Shown here piece by piece: positions 17,406 through 30,153 of a stretch of 43,313 nt of DNA. The number at the start of each line of letters is the position of its first letter. The first letter of the stretch is position 1. Position numbers and translations under genes: made by a program. The notes beneath the pieces were generated by a model that made no database searches, had not been told where the DNA came from, and saw only the letters and a program-made list of their open reading frames with translations. The DNA lies in the NCBI GenBank assembly GCA_902789825.1, contig CADAPK010000002.1, forward strand, positions 82,275 to 125,587, given 5' to 3'. Source of the stretch: an uncultured Ureaplasma sp. Its GTDB lineage: Bacteria > Bacillota_I > Bacilli_A > Mycoplasmatales > Mycoplasmoidaceae.

Positions 17406-18180
17406 TTCTTTTGTTCTTTTAATTAAGTTTTTTTTTTATTATCTTTCATGACCTTTTGTTTTTATTGCACTAGGTTTTAATTTATTAAAAGTTAAAAAAA
17501 TGTGAAAAAAAACAAAAAAAGAAAGTGATGTTTTTTTTGTTACCGACATTCATAAGATCGTATATAAAATTTTTAAAAAAATTGCATATTTAAAAAATTT
17601 TGAAGTTGTTAAAGTTGGTTTTGAAAATATTTCCAAAAAACAAATGCTGTTTTTACCAAATCATAAGGCAAATTGTGATCCAGTATGTGTCTTTATTGCC
17701 TTATATGAGAGTGGGTATTGCAATCCTTTGTCAATAATTGCAAAAAAAGAACTTTCGCGTTTTAAATCAATTAGGAATGTAATGGGTTTATTGAACGGCA
17801 TATTTTTAGATCGACAAAATGGTCGAAGCATTTTGCAATGTTATCATCGTGAAAACGAATTGATAAAAAAAAATTATTCAATTTTGGTTTTTCCCGAAGG
17901 AACACGTGTCATTGGTCACAATTTTGTAAAGGATTTTAAACCAACCGTATTAAAAGTTGCATATGAGAATCTAATTACTGTAGCACCAATTACGATTTAT
18001 GGTTCTGACCAAAAAAAAAGAAAAAAAGAGGGATTTAGACATAAAATCATTGTTACACTAAATAAACCTTTACAACCAAATGTTTTTATTAACATTAAAC
18101 CTACAATATTAATGAATAATATCAAAGATTTAATCGTAAAAAAGTATTTTGAAACAAAGGAAAATTTTGAGAAAAAATGA
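17380..18180 (+). CDS. plsC: 1-acyl-sn-glycerol-3-phosphate acyltransferase
   Basis: 266 residues with two TGA-Trp codons. PlsC acylates lysophosphatidic acid to phosphatidic acid at the membrane, a step mollicutes need to build phospholipids. The four acyltransferase boxes are visible: NHKANCDP with H95 and D100 (HX4D), LDRQNGRS (box II), FPEGTR (box III) and VAPITIYG (box IV). An N-terminal hydrophobic stretch (VLLIKFFFYYLSWPFVFIAL, residues 12-31) anchors it. ATG at 17380 lies inside rpsU (26-nt overlap); it is the only ATG in this frame that includes the membrane segment. If a start downstream were used (17500 or 17644) the anchor would be lost. Coupled to rpsU translation. Confidence 0.9.
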
Positions 18181-18207
18181 TAAATTTTATTTATATGATT
18201 AGCAAAG

Positions 18208-18213
18208 TATAAT
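18208..18213 (+). promoter_or_regulatory. -10 box (TATAAT) of the Trp-rich hypothetical gene
   Basis: TATAAT 21 nt before the ATG at 18235, in the 54-nt gap after plsC. No clear -35 element. Confidence 0.5.
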
Positions 18214-18234
18214 TGTAAAAAGAATTTAGAATTT

Positions 18235-18567
18235 ATGGAAAATAAAAAAATTGATTATAGCGTAGAACAAATTGCCCAAATGAATGAGCAAGAATGGCAA
18301 GGTTTTCGCAAAGTACGTTGGCAACAAAAATGTCAAGAGTTTAGTGACGAGAAAAACATTCCGGATTGATTTTGACCGGCAAAAAAGGATGCAACAGATG
18401 GAATTAGGCAAAAGACATGAATCAAAAAGTGTCGTATTTATGCCGATTCCTCGCAAATTGCTAGTTGATTTATTCCTGATAAAAATAAGTATGTAGAATT
18501 TTTAAAAAAAAATATTGATCGTAAAAATAAATTCATGAAAAAAGATAACGAACAAAAAGTAGAATAG
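18235..18567 (+). CDS. Trp-rich small protein of unknown function
   Basis: 110 residues; six Trp, four of them TGA codons, which breaks the frame in the standard code. I do not recognise the family. The protein is hydrophilic and charged: MENKKIDYSVEQIAQMNEQEWQ at the start, RKVRWQQKCQEF, then PDWFWPAKKDATDG and CRIYADSSQIASWFIPDKN, and a basic end with KKNIDRKNKFMKKD. There is no signal peptide, membrane segment or known motif. Two Cys occur in separate basic patches. It has its own TATAAT 21 nt upstream and converges on degV, whose stop is only 4 nt away. It is likely a real gene because the table-4 frame is open over its whole length. Confidence 0.65.
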
Positions 18568-18571
18568 AATT

Positions 18572-19435
18572 TTACGCTAAATCGAAGTAAATACCAATTA
18601 TATTTGGTCCAGTGTGTACCAAAAAGATAATTGGAATTTCGATAACTTCAAAAATGACATTTGGCCACCTATTTTTAATCATTTTTTTTGTGATTTCAAG
18701 ATTATTATTGTTATGCAAAATTAGTATTTTATTTATTTTTTTTTGGGGGAAATTTTTTTCTAAATATTTAGAAATTTTATCGAAAAAGTTTTTATAATTT
18801 CTTGCAACTGCATGATAGATAAATAAATCATAGTTAAAAAAAATCATCGGTTTTAAACCCAATAATTTTGTTATCGAACCTTTAAAAAGGCCTAGCCTTC
18901 CACCTTTCATTAATCAAGAAATATCGTTGACAATTGCAAAACCAAGACGATTGTTTTTAATTTTTTCTTCAAAAAAATCATTTAATAAATTTTTATCAAT
19001 CCTAGTTGTCTTAAAATTATGTTTAATGAGTGGTATATCCCAATTCAAACCAATACAAAAATCTTTATATTGTATCACATTGATTTTTGGGTAATTCTTT
19101 TCGATAATTTTTCAAGTATCAATGCAACTTGACAAGCAACGACTTATCGGTAAAACATAAATTTCATCATATTTTTTTGACATTATTTTGCAAGCTTCAA
19201 TCATATCAGCAATAGGTGTTTGTGCTGTCGTAACTTTAATCTTATCTTTTTGCTTGATGATTTTGTTAAAATCAAGAGTAAAATTTTTGTCTGTATCACG
19301 ATAAACTTTATTCGTTTTACCATTGTTTATGTTAATACATAATGGAACGACATAAACATCATCATATTGATTTTGTTTAATACAACTTGCACTATCAACA
19401 ATAAAACCAATTTTTTTGCTTTTGCAATTAATCAT
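18572..19435 (-). CDS. DegV family fatty-acid-binding protein
   Basis: 287 residues with TGA-Trp codons at 19112 and near 18911. DegV proteins bind a fatty acid; in Firmicutes relatives (FakB) they present it to a fatty-acid kinase. The family pattern is clear: GFIVDSASCI at the N-terminus (DSA.c), VTTAQTPIADMIEA (usual T-S-Q-P-S), ISRCLSSCID (usual s.gLSGTy), SWLMKGGRLG (the L.KGGRi motif) and VHTGPNIIGIYF at the C-terminus (usual vHtGPGavg). The middle Gly-Thr pair is altered to SS. It diverges from ytpR (25 nt between starts) and converges on the Trp-rich gene. The bound ligand is unknown. Confidence 0.88.
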
Positions 19436-19460
19436 GAAATATATAATTATTTAGATAATT

Positions 19461-20051
19461 ATGTTAAATATATTTTATCAAAAAATCGATAATATTGCTA
19501 CTTTAATGATTAATCTTTCTTTTTTAGAACATAATTTTATTAAAACAATTGGTGATATTACCTATGGTTACTTTGATGATGAAGTAGTTTTTATTAATAT
19601 TTTAAATTTTGCATCTAATTCCTTGGGAGAGAAATTTGGTTTGATTTTCCCAACAAAAGAGATTATTAATGAAATTAAAACAATAACTAATCTTGATTTA
19701 AGTAAATATTTTGATAATGGTTTTAAAGTTGGTAAAATTCTTAATTTTCAAAAAATAAACAACTCTCACTTAAACTTATGCGATGTAACAATCGATAATA
19801 AAACAATAATTAATATCGTTTGCGGGGCGACAAATGTTAAAAAGAACTTAAAAGTGGTTGTAGCGACAAAAGGAACAATGTTACCATCAGGAAAATTAAT
19901 TGTAAAAACAAATTTGTTAAATTTTGAATCAAGTGGTATGCTATGTGGTTATCACGAATTAGACTTAAAAGGGAAAACTTCGGGAATTATTGAATTGGGT
20001 GAGGAATATTGTGTTGGTAATTATTATTTTGCTTGTTATGCTAATAAATAA
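19461..20051 (+). CDS. ytpR: tRNA-binding (EMAP/YtpR-like) OB-fold protein
   Basis: 196 residues, the usual size for mollicute/Firmicute YtpR-like proteins. The N-terminal domain (residues 1-90) resembles the DUF4479 part. The C-terminal OB fold has IINIVCGATNVKKNLKVVVA (the ICGAxNVxxG.kv.vA motif of PheT N-terminal and EMAPII tRNA-binding domains), TMLPSGKLIVKTNLLNFESS and GMLCGYHELDL, the equivalents of G..i...klrG..S.GM.CS. It probably binds tRNA; no enzymatic residues are known. A TATAAT lies at 19442-19447. Divergent from degV with a 25-nt gap; convergent with mnmE, 2 nt apart. Confidence 0.85.
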   Translation: MLNIFYQKIDNIATLMINLSFLEHNFIKTIGDITYGYFDDEVVFINILNFASNSLGEKFGLIFPTKEIINEIKTITNLDLSKYFDNGFKVGKILNFQKINNSHLNLCDVTIDNKTIINIVCGATNVKKNLKVVVATKGTMLPSGKLIVKTNLLNFESSGMLCGYHELDLKGKTSGIIELGEEYCVGNYYFACYANK

Positions 20052-20053
20052 AA

Positions 20054-21385
20054 TTATTTGCCGACACAAAAATTCGCAAATAATTTTTCTAAAAAATCTA
20101 AATCGCAATTTTCACCTAAAAGAAGGTTAAAATTGTTATATATTTCATATAAACTTTCGACAAGCAAATCGATTGGTTTCTTTTTCTTTGCGTCATTAAT
20201 GAGAATACCAATTATTTCAAGATTTTTTTTTAAAATTCCAATTTCATTTGGAGTCTGCATAAAAGCTAAGTCAGTTTTTTCAAGACTTTGAATATTTATT
20301 TTATTAATAATTTTATTTAAAACAAAATTAATATTATCAAATTTGCATGAAAAATTAAAACCATTAAAAGCTGTTTTTTTAGTTTTTAAATCTGATTTAT
20401 TAACAATGATGATATAAGGTTTTTGCTTGACCAATTCAAATATCTCTTTTTCCTTTTTTGTTGTTTTTTTTGTTTTATCAACAATGAACAAAACTAAATC
20501 AGATTTGCTAATTTGTTCAATCGATTTATTAATTCCAATTTTTTCAAAATATTTAGCTTTTTCTCTAATACCAGCAGTGTCAATAAAATTGAATGTAATA
20601 TTTTTATAATTTATTTGTCCTTCAACAATATCACGTGTTGTACCAGGTATATTAGAAACAATTGCTTTATCTTCATCTAAAATTTTGTTTAGTAAACTAC
20701 TTTTGCCAGCATTTGGGGCCCCAATTATTGCAATATTAAAACCATCCATAATTTTTACTGATAGTTGCGAAAATTTTATCAAATTAATAAGCATTGATTT
20801 TATTGGTTTAATTTTTTTTAGTAAGATGCTATTAGTTAAATTTTTATAGTCCTCATATTCGGGATAGTCAATGTTAACTTCAATATTGCCGATAATTTTA
20901 AAAATCTCATCACGCATCTTTTCAATTTTGGCTGATGATTTTTTATTTAACCCATTATGGGCAATCTTTAAAGAAGAAAAGTTCTTTGATTTGATAATAT
21001 TATTTATTGCATTTGCTTGAAGCATGTTTATTTTTCCATTAATAACAGCGCGATATGTAAATTCACCATGTTTAGCATAAGTTGCACCATTTTTGATTAA
21101 TAATTCAATGATTTTATTTGTCACAAATAAACCACCATGACAATTTATTTCAATCATATTTTCGGCATTGTAACTATGCGGAGCAACAAATTTTAATAAT
21201 AAGACATCATCAATCATTTGTTTTTTATCATCAATGATTGAAACATGTTGAATTTTATAGGGTTCTTTTATAATTTTTTCCTTTGTTATTTTTTGAACAA
21301 TTTTATAACATTCATCACCTGAAACTCTAATCGTATGAATTGCACAATTTAATGGAGCAGAAGAAAGAGCAACAATTGTTTTCAT
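20054..21385 (-). CDS. mnmE: tRNA uridine-5-carboxymethylaminomethyl GTPase MnmE
   Basis: 443 residues, normal length (440-460). With MnmG it makes the cmnm5U34 wobble modification of tRNAs. Landmarks: N-terminal tetrahydrofolate-binding domain (IVALSSAPLNCAIHTIRVSG, and NMIEINCHGG), G1 GAPNAGKSSLLN, the switch GTTRDIVEG, DTAGIREKA (G3), IIVNKSD (G4), and the C-terminal FCVGK, whose Cys is conserved in the family. It is the last gene of the serS-tmk-holB-mnmE cluster, which is conserved in mollicutes, with 3 nt to the holB stop. Its stop is 2 nt from that of the convergent ytpR. Confidence 0.96.
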   Translation of the reverse strand: MKTIVALSSAPLNCAIHTIRVSGDECYKIVQKITKEKIIKEPYKIQHVSIIDDKKQMIDDVLLLKFVAPHSYNAENMIEINCHGGLFVTNKIIELLIKNGATYAKHGEFTYRAVINGKINMLQANAINNIIKSKNFSSLKIAHNGLNKKSSAKIEKMRDEIFKIIGNIEVNIDYPEYEDYKNLTNSILLKKIKPIKSMLINLIKFSQLSVKIMDGFNIAIIGAPNAGKSSLLNKILDEDKAIVSNIPGTTRDIVEGQINYKNITFNFIDTAGIREKAKYFEKIGINKSIEQISKSDLVLFIVDKTKKTTKKEKEIFELVKQKPYIIIVNKSDLKTKKTAFNGFNFSCKFDNINFVLNKIINKINIQSLEKTDLAFMQTPNEIGILKKNLEIIGILINDAKKKKPIDLLVESLYEIYNNFNLLLGENCDLDFLEKLFANFCVGK

Positions 21386-21388
21386 GTT

Positions 21389-22178
21389 TTATTTTTTTAT
21401 TAGTCTTATTAAATTATCAAATAAAAGCGATTTATTTGGATTTAAAAATAATTTTTCTTGGTAATCAACAATTTTCATTTTTATTTCATTGTCAACTTTT
21501 TGCTTAAAAATTTCTAAAAATAAATTTATTTCATCGTAAGTTAACAATTTAAAGATTTTTAAAGATTTCAAAAAGATAACAATGTTGTTTTTTAGAAGCA
21601 TTTCGTTAATTAAACCATTGAACTTAACAAATTTAGTCACCATATTTTTCAAATCGTTAAAATCATTAAAACAATTTATTATCGTTTTCTTTTCATGTTT
21701 ATTTAATTTTGTTTTGTTTAAGAAGGAATTAATCTCGTTATCATTTTTCGTAATGGTAATCGTTGCACAACGACTCTTAATTGTTGGAAGAATATTGGCA
21801 TAATTGAATGTTGAAAAAATTATGTAAACACTTGGATTTTGTCTCTCAATAAATTTTAATAAACAATTTAATACTTGTTTATTTGCAAAATCAATATTTC
21901 TTATCACGAGAAATTTAATGTTTTTTTCTTCAAGACCCGACTTAATGAATTTATTTTGTGCATCAATAATATCATCTTTTTTTAAGCTAATTTTTGCATC
22001 AAAAGTTATTAAATCGTAGTATTGTTCTTGTTCAATTTTTCTACATCATAAACAAATACCACAACCACGATTAATACAAACAATTGACTTCATAAATTGC
22101 TTTATAAATAAAGCAAAGTCAGATAGTGGACATTGTTTCACAATGAGTGCATGTGGTTTTTTTTGTAAATTAAAAAAA

Positions 22179-22189
<11 letters not shown>
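21389..22189 (-). CDS. holB: DNA polymerase III subunit delta'
   Basis: 266 residues with one TGA-Trp near 22046. Delta' is the stator of the clamp loader. The N-terminal part has HALIVKQCPLSDFALFIKQF, then a Zn-binding knuckle CINRGCGICLWC (four Cys, spacing 4-2-2) and the DNA-loading core LEEKNIKFLVIRNIDFA with LLKFIERQNPSVYIIFST and ILPTIKSRCATITI, the sensor-like SRC motif common to HolB and DnaX. Walker A is degenerate/absent, as usual for delta'. The C-terminal collar helices follow. It overlaps tmk by 11 nt. The order serS-tmk-holB-mnmE is the conserved mollicute arrangement. Confidence 0.88.
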
Positions 22190-24105
<1,916 letters not shown>

Positions 24106-24146
24106 TTTATTTTATTAATCTTATGAAATTATATTGTTATAAGACA

Positions 24147-24152
24147 TATAAT
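24147..24152 (+). promoter_or_regulatory. -10 box (TATAAT) in the serS/24186 divergent gap
   Basis: TATAAT on the plus strand 33 nt before the ATG at 24186. Nothing like a T-box or riboswitch is visible in the 80-nt gap. Confidence 0.5.
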
Positions 24153-24185
24153 AAAATGAGTTTAATGAGAATATTTATTTAATTT

Positions 24186-24509
24186 ATGGCAAAGCAAATT
24201 GTTATTAATTTATCTGATGAGGATTATCAAGAATTGTTAAAACAATATGAACAATTAAAAAAAATTAATCTTGATAAAAATAGTGAATCCACATCATTGA
24301 GTTCATATTTGCAAAAGATTATTGAATCAATTATTAGAACAAACCGAAAAATTGATTTTAATTCGACAATGAATAAAAAAATGATTGAATTTTTTGAAAA
24401 AATAAAGGATTTTTCTAGCTTTAATGATCTTAAAGAAATGTTTGAATCTTTTAGTAAAAAAGAAGAAAAAAAACCAAATAATAGTGATGAAGAGAAATAT
24501 AAAAGTTAA
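24186..24509 (+). CDS. small hydrophilic protein with ribbon-helix-helix-like N-terminus
   Basis: 107 residues. The N-terminal pattern KQIVINLSDEDYQELLKQYEQ (strand-helix) followed by SLSSYLQKIIESII looks like a ribbon-helix-helix (CopG/MetJ-type) fold: a short beta strand and two helices. This is a fold-level impression only. The rest (SSFNDLKEMFESFSKKEEKK, then an acidic/basic tail) is hydrophilic. No membrane segment, no signal. It leads the RDD-pcrA-ymdB-lepA run on the plus strand; the gap to the RDD gene is 12 nt, so it is probably co-transcribed. DNA binding is inferred, not shown. Confidence 0.65.
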   Translation: MAKQIVINLSDEDYQELLKQYEQLKKINLDKNSESTSLSSYLQKIIESIIRTNRKIDFNSTMNKKMIEFFEKIKDFSSFNDLKEMFESFSKKEEKKPNNSDEEKYKS

Positions 24510-24521
24510 TTTATATTTACG

Positions 24522-25271
24522 ATGGTATTAGGCAATGCTTCAAGTACAAAAAAATTTCCCTTTGCTAATGCTAAAGATCGTTTATTAGCGAAATTATTTG
24601 ATATTTTTTTTCTTTCCACAATTTCGTTATCACTTGGTTTTTTAATTTTTTGTTTTGATAAAAATTTTATTTGATTTAGTAAGTGGGAAAATCTTGATTC
24701 TTGGCGCTATCTTATTTTAGGTCTCATGATATATTTAATTTATTTTTTTTGGATGTTATTTTTTCCTTTTTTTTTCAACTGACAGACAATTGGAATGAAA
24801 ATTTTTAAATTGAAATTTTTTAGTTTTAAAAAAAATAAAAAGCAAATGTTAAAGCAACTAATTGTGCATGATTTATTCGTTTGAGAAATTACGATCAATA
24901 TTTCATTAATTCTTTCTTTCTTTTTATTTTTTTTAACAAAAAGAAATAGTAGAGAATTATTAGATGGTGTAAATTTACTTTTTGCTCGACAAAATCAAAA
25001 TAATAGTTTATTCTTTTATTTTGGTTTAGTATTTGGTGTTCTATATTCGTCTAGTTTTTTTGTCCTTTGTTTTATCATAATTGGAATTTTTTTATGTAAT
25101 AAACATCCCGCTTATCATGATAATATTAGTAATTTATACATAATAAAATTAATTCCTCTCGATATTAAAAAAAAATGCAATGGTAAAGACGATGAACAAA
25201 ACAAAATTGATTTACCTGGAATTATTGATTTAAAGTCGTTGGATGAAATATTGGATGATAATAAAAAATAG
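24522..25271 (+). CDS. RDD family membrane protein
   Basis: 249 residues with five TGA-Trp codons. The first helix carries the RDD-like pattern AKDRLLAKLFDIFFLSTISLSL. A second hydrophobic segment (YLILGLMIYLIYFFWMLFFP) leads to the conserved turn NWQTIGMKIFKLKF (the family's T.Gk...gl.v segment). Two more hydrophobic stretches follow (WEITINISLILSFFLFFLT and YFGLVFGVLYSSSFFVLCFI). The C-terminal tail is hydrophilic and includes HPAYHDNISN. RDD proteins are small multispanning proteins of mostly unknown function. The pcrA ATG lies 3 nt beyond the stop. The match is from a few motifs only. Confidence 0.7.
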
Positions 25272-25274
25272 ACA

Positions 25275-27428
25275 ATGATAGATTTATCGACTCTAAATTC
25301 TCAACAAAGAAAAGCAGTAACAACCATTACCGGTCCAGTTTTAGTTATTGCTGGTGCTGGGACAGGTAAAACACATGTTATTACAACAAGAATAGCATAT
25401 CTTACCAACGAATGTGCGATTGCGCCCCAAAGAATTTTAGCCATTACTTTTACAAAAAAGGCGGCTGAGGAGATGGTAAATCGTGTAAAAGAAAAAATTA
25501 ATACAAAAAACCATAGATGAATTTGTACATATCACGGCTTATGTTATCGTATCCTTAAAATGGAAATTAATCATTTTGGTTGAGATCAAAAATTTACTGT
25601 AATTGATGTCGAAGAGCAAAAAATAATTATTAAAAATATTCTAAAGATCGAAAATATTGTTTTACCATCATCATTAAAGCCGCAAAATATCGTGGCTAAA
25701 ATTAAACATATTAAAAAAAATATTGATGGAATTGTCAATGATAATTATCAAGATTTTGGTCACTTACTTGGTAACATTTATGACGAACAATTCGTTAAAA
25801 TTTTCATGAAGATCGTTACTTCTTACAATAATTATTTGAAAAAAAATAATTATTTAGATTTTGATGATTTAATAAATTTTACCTATTCTTTATTGAAAAA
25901 TCACCAAGATGTTCGCTTAAAATGACAAGAAAATTTTGATTACATTTTGGTTGACGAATTTCAAGATACTGATTATAAGCAATTCATGATTATCAAATAT
26001 TTAACTAATCCTAATCACAATAATATTTTTGTTGTAGGTGATCAAAACCAAACAATCTATACATGAAGAGGTGCCTATGCAAAAATTTTTGATGAATTTG
26101 CAAATTGACAAAAAAAATATAAAAAAATTAGTTTATCAATAAATTATCGTTCAACAAAAAAAATATTAGCCGCGGCAAATGCTTTGATTTCACATAATGG
26201 TGAAAAATTTGGAACAGTGCTTTCGGCCACAAATAAAAACAATTTTGATATCGAATGTTTTATTGGTATCGATACAAGTGATGAGGCTAATTACATAGTT
26301 GAAAAAATTAATCACTTACACATTAATGATGGTTTACCATACGATAAAATCATGATCTTATATCGGTTAAATCGCTCCTCGCGAACAATTGAAAATAGTT
26401 TGATTAAAAGTCAAATACCTTACATTATTTATGGTGGTTTTCAATTTTACCAACGAACGGAAATTAAAGATTTAATCGCTTATTTACGTGCTATTTATTT
26501 TAACGATGAACTTAGTTATTTGAGAATTATTAATGTTCCAAAGCGTCGTATCGGCGGCGAAACAATCGAAAAAATTAATAAATGGGCGAAGCACAATAAA
26601 TCAACTTTTGTTGAAGTACTTAACAAAATTGATCAAGTTGAAACAATCAATGAAACGATAAAAGGAAAGATAAAAATTTTTTTACAAACAATAATTTCAT
26701 TGCGAAAAAAAATTGAAACCAATCCTCCCCAACAAGCAATTAAGATCATAGTTGACGAAATAAAATATTTTTCCTATTTGAAACAAGAATATCGTGAATA
26801 TGATGAACGATATGAAAATATTAAAGAATTGCAACAGGCCATTAATGATTTCTTCAACAAAAAAGAAGGAAATTTTATTGATTTTCTTAATGAAATTAAT
26901 TTATATATGTCGTCACCAAAAGAAAACAAAACACAAGGTGTTAAATTAATGACAATTCATTTTGCTAAAGGCAAAGAAAGTGATTGTGTCTTTATTTTTG
27001 ATTTTAATAATGGAATTATTCCTCATTCAAGTAGTTATGCAGCGAGCAATTTAATTGATGATGACCAAGAAGAAGAACGACGAATTGCTTATGTTGGAAT
27101 AACACGAGCAATTAATCATTTATATCTCACTTGTTCATCGTGCAATGAATCACCATATTTGAATGAAATTGGTGAGAAAAACTATAAGATTATTACATCC
27201 GAAAACAATTTACATCCCCAACCGAAAATCAATAATTTTTCATCACAAGAAATGTATCACAAAACTTTTCCTCAATTCGAAATAGGTGAGATAATTGTTC
27301 ATGATTTTTTTGGGCAAGGAACAATCATTGCGAAAAAAAATTTAGACATTGTTGTTCAATTTAACCCACCTCATGGAAAACAGACTTTAAAAAGTAATCA
27401 TAAAGCAATAAAAAAATTAATAAACTAA
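25275..27428 (+). CDS. pcrA: UvrD/PcrA-type ATP-dependent DNA helicase
   Basis: 717 residues with six TGA-Trp codons, the usual PcrA length. An SF1 3'-5' helicase for DNA repair and removal of RecA/replication obstacles. Motif Q and [28 protein letters not shown]; Ia [17 protein letters not shown] (VDEFQDTD); [29 protein letters not shown] region [14 protein letters not shown]; and the C-terminal motif [16 protein letters not shown]. TGTs as Trp in these motifs (W in TWRGA) agree with the family. A short C-terminal part is present ([17 protein letters not shown], the Tudor-like domain). The gene begins 3 nt after the RDD stop. Confidence 0.95.
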
Positions 27429-27449
27429 ATATGTTAAACTAAAATTGAC

Positions 27450-28235
27450 ATGAGAATATTATTTATTGGTGATATTTTTGCCAAATCGGGGCGTAAAGCA
27501 ATAAGTGAAAAATTATCATTAATTAAAAAAAACTATGATATTGATTTTGTTATTGCGAATGCCGAAAACGCGAGTCACGGAAGATCATTAACAATTGATC
27601 ACTATAACCAATTAATTGGTTATGGGATTAATGTTATGACAATGGGAAACCACACATTTGATCATCAACTAGCTTATATAACTCTAAAAAATGCTAAATG
27701 AATTCTTCGGCCACATAACATTAAAAATTCGACAAACGAAGCAAAGTATGGAAAGGGAACAATTTTGCTGAAATTAAAAAATAAATTAATTCGTATCACA
27801 AATCTTGTCTCGCAACAATGCTTTAACAAATTTCAAACAATTAACCCTTTTGTTGCATTAGAAAAAATTTTAAGTTGTGCAAAAAAAAGTGATTTACATA
27901 TTGTTGATTTCCATGCTGAAACGACTTCGGAAAAAAAAGCTTTTTTATTGCATTTTGCTGGAAAGGTATCAGCAATATTAGGAACACACACACATGTTCA
28001 AACGGCTGATGAGCAAGTTTATAATAATACTTTTTTTATTACGGATGTCGGCATGACTGGCCCAAAAGACGGAATTATTGGAGCAAAAGCTGAACCAATT
28101 ATTAAAATGTTTTGTGGCAAAAGTAAGCATTTTAAGATGGAACCAGCACGTGGCAAATATCAATTTAATGCTGTTGTAATGCAATGAAATGATCAAACAT
28201 TACAACCGGAAAAAATTATTCGCATAAATTTCTAA
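27450..28235 (+). CDS. ymdB: YmdB-like metallophosphoesterase (2',3'-cyclic nucleotide phosphodiesterase family)
   Basis: 261 residues, as in B. subtilis YmdB (264). A calcineurin-like enzyme; the Bacillus protein hydrolyses 2',3'-cyclic nucleotides and affects RNA turnover via RNase Y. Active-site residues fall at the same positions as in YmdB: D8 (LFIGDIF), E39 and N40 (NAENASHG), N67 and H68 (GNHTFDH). Then come DFHAETTSEK and GTHTHVQTAD, holding the C-terminal metal-binding His residues. The short C-terminus with two TGA-Trp codons ends at TAA 28233-28235. It lies 21 nt after pcrA. Confidence 0.9.
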
Positions 28236-28269
28236 TTTTTTTTAAACATAACTTGTTTAATACGGCATT

Positions 28270-28275
28270 TATAAT
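28270..28275 (+). promoter_or_regulatory. -10 box (TATAAT) for a leaderless lepA mRNA
   Basis: TATAAT ends exactly 6 nt before the lepA ATG at 28282, the same spacing as at 4937, 30154 and 43014. Confidence 0.6.
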
Positions 28276-28281
28276 CAAAAT

Positions 28282-30090
28282 ATGTTGCCAAAATTGCAAT
28301 TAATTAGGAATTTTTGTATTATTGCTCATATCGATCATGGTAAAAGTACTTTATCCGATCGTCTTATTGAAAAAGCAATAAACACTAATTTACATAAAAT
28401 GAAAAATCAAATTCTTGATAGTATGGATTTGGAACGAGAACGAGGAATAACAATTAAGTTAAATGCTGTTCAACTCATTTATCATAAAAAACAACAAAAT
28501 GTAAATTATTTTTTTCATTTAATTGATACACCAGGACATGTTGATTTTACATACGAAGTTTCACGAAGTTTAGCAGCATGCGAAGGAGCATTATTAATTG
28601 TTGATGCAACACAAGGGGTGCAAGCGCAAACAATTTCTAATCTATATCTAGCTATTGCCAATAATTTAACAATTATTCCGGTTATTAATAAAATCGATTT
28701 AAAAAATGCTGATGTTGAAAAAACAAAAAGACAATTGCAAACGATTTTAGGATTTGACTCCAAAAAAATTGTTTGTATTTCGGCAAAAACTGGACAAAAT
28801 ATCGACCAACTAATTAATGCAATTATCACACAAATACCTTATCCAAAAAATAATGATAAAAATTTAAAATTACAGGCTTTAATTTTTGATAGTTACTATG
28901 ATAAATATCTTGGTGTAGTATGTTATTTTCGAATAAAAAACGGTACGATAAAACTTGGGCAAAAAATAAAAATGATGGCAAGTAATAAAAGTTTTATCGT
29001 TTCATCACTCGGAGTTAAAACACCTGAATTTATTAGTAAAAATGAATTGGTTGCGGGAGAAGTTGGATGGCTAGCAGCAAACATAAAATCAATAAAAGAT
29101 ATCTCTATTGGCGATACAATTACTGATTTTTTACAACCGTCAACTTCACCACTACCTGGTTATAAAAAAATTCAACCAATGGTTTTTTGTAGTTTTTATC
29201 CGGTTGATAACACTAAATACAATGAACTGAAAATTGCGATGGAAAAAATAAATTTATCCGATTCATCACTAGTGTATGAATATGAAACATCCCAATCATT
29301 AGGTTTTGGTATTCGCTGTGGCTTTCTTGGATTGCTTCATTTAGATATTATTAAAGAAAGAATTGCTCGTGAATATGGACTTAACTTAATTGTTACTCCT
29401 CCGTCAGTTAAAATTAGAATCGATTTAACAAATGGAAAAACGATTGAAATTAATAATCCTTTAAATTTTCCTAATCCCACAACAATCGCAAAAATTAACG
29501 AACCATGTGTTAAATTAAGTATTTTTACACCAGATCAATTTCTTGGTGATTTATTAAAATTGTGTCAAAATAATCGTGGTAAATATATTGATTTAATTGC
29601 GATTGAACATAACCGTAAAGAAATTATTTATGAAATGCCACTAATTGAAATTATTTATAGTTTTTTTGATCAACTAAAAAGCATTTCTAAAGGTTATGCA
29701 ACGATGGAATATGAATGAATCGATTATAAACCAAGTAATTTAGTTAAAGTCGATCTTTTACTTAACCAAAAAAAAGTTGATGCTTTGAGTTTTATATGTC
29801 ATAAATCGCAAGCATTTCTAAAAGCACGAAAAATTTGTCAAAAACTAAAACAATTAATTCCTCGACATCAATTTGAAATTCCGATTCAAGCTGCGATTAA
29901 TGGAAAAATTATTGCTCGTGAAAACATTAAAGCATTATATAAAAATGTTTTGGCAAAGTGTTATGGTGGTGATGTTTCGCGAAAGAAAAAATTATTACAA
30001 CAACAAAAAGAAGGTAAAAAAAAAATGAAAGCCATTGGTTCGGTAAGTATTCCCCATGATATTTTTACCAAATTACTAAGCGACGAATAA
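28282..30090 (+). CDS. lepA: elongation factor 4 (LepA)
   Basis: 602 residues with one TGA-Trp at 29716; full length for LepA (about 600). A ribosome-associated GTPase. G1 [15 protein letters not shown], the switch [11 protein letters not shown]3 [13 protein letters not shown]4 VINKID, the LepA-specific domain with [20 protein letters not shown], and the C-terminal domain with [22 protein letters not shown] followed by a short tail. All GTPase motifs are intact. Its TATAAT sits directly before the start codon, indicating a leaderless transcript. Confidence 0.97.
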
Positions 30091-30141
30091 ATATGGTAAT
30101 CCAAGCATAAATTATCTTTTTTTTGATTCTATTTTTTTATG

Positions 30142-30147
30142 TATAAT
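30142..30147 (+). promoter_or_regulatory. -10 box (TATAAT) for leaderless mRNA of transporter copy 1
   Basis: TATAAT ends 6 nt before the ATG at 30154. Transcription is predicted to start at the ATG. Confidence 0.55.
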
Positions 30148-30153
30148 ATTGAC

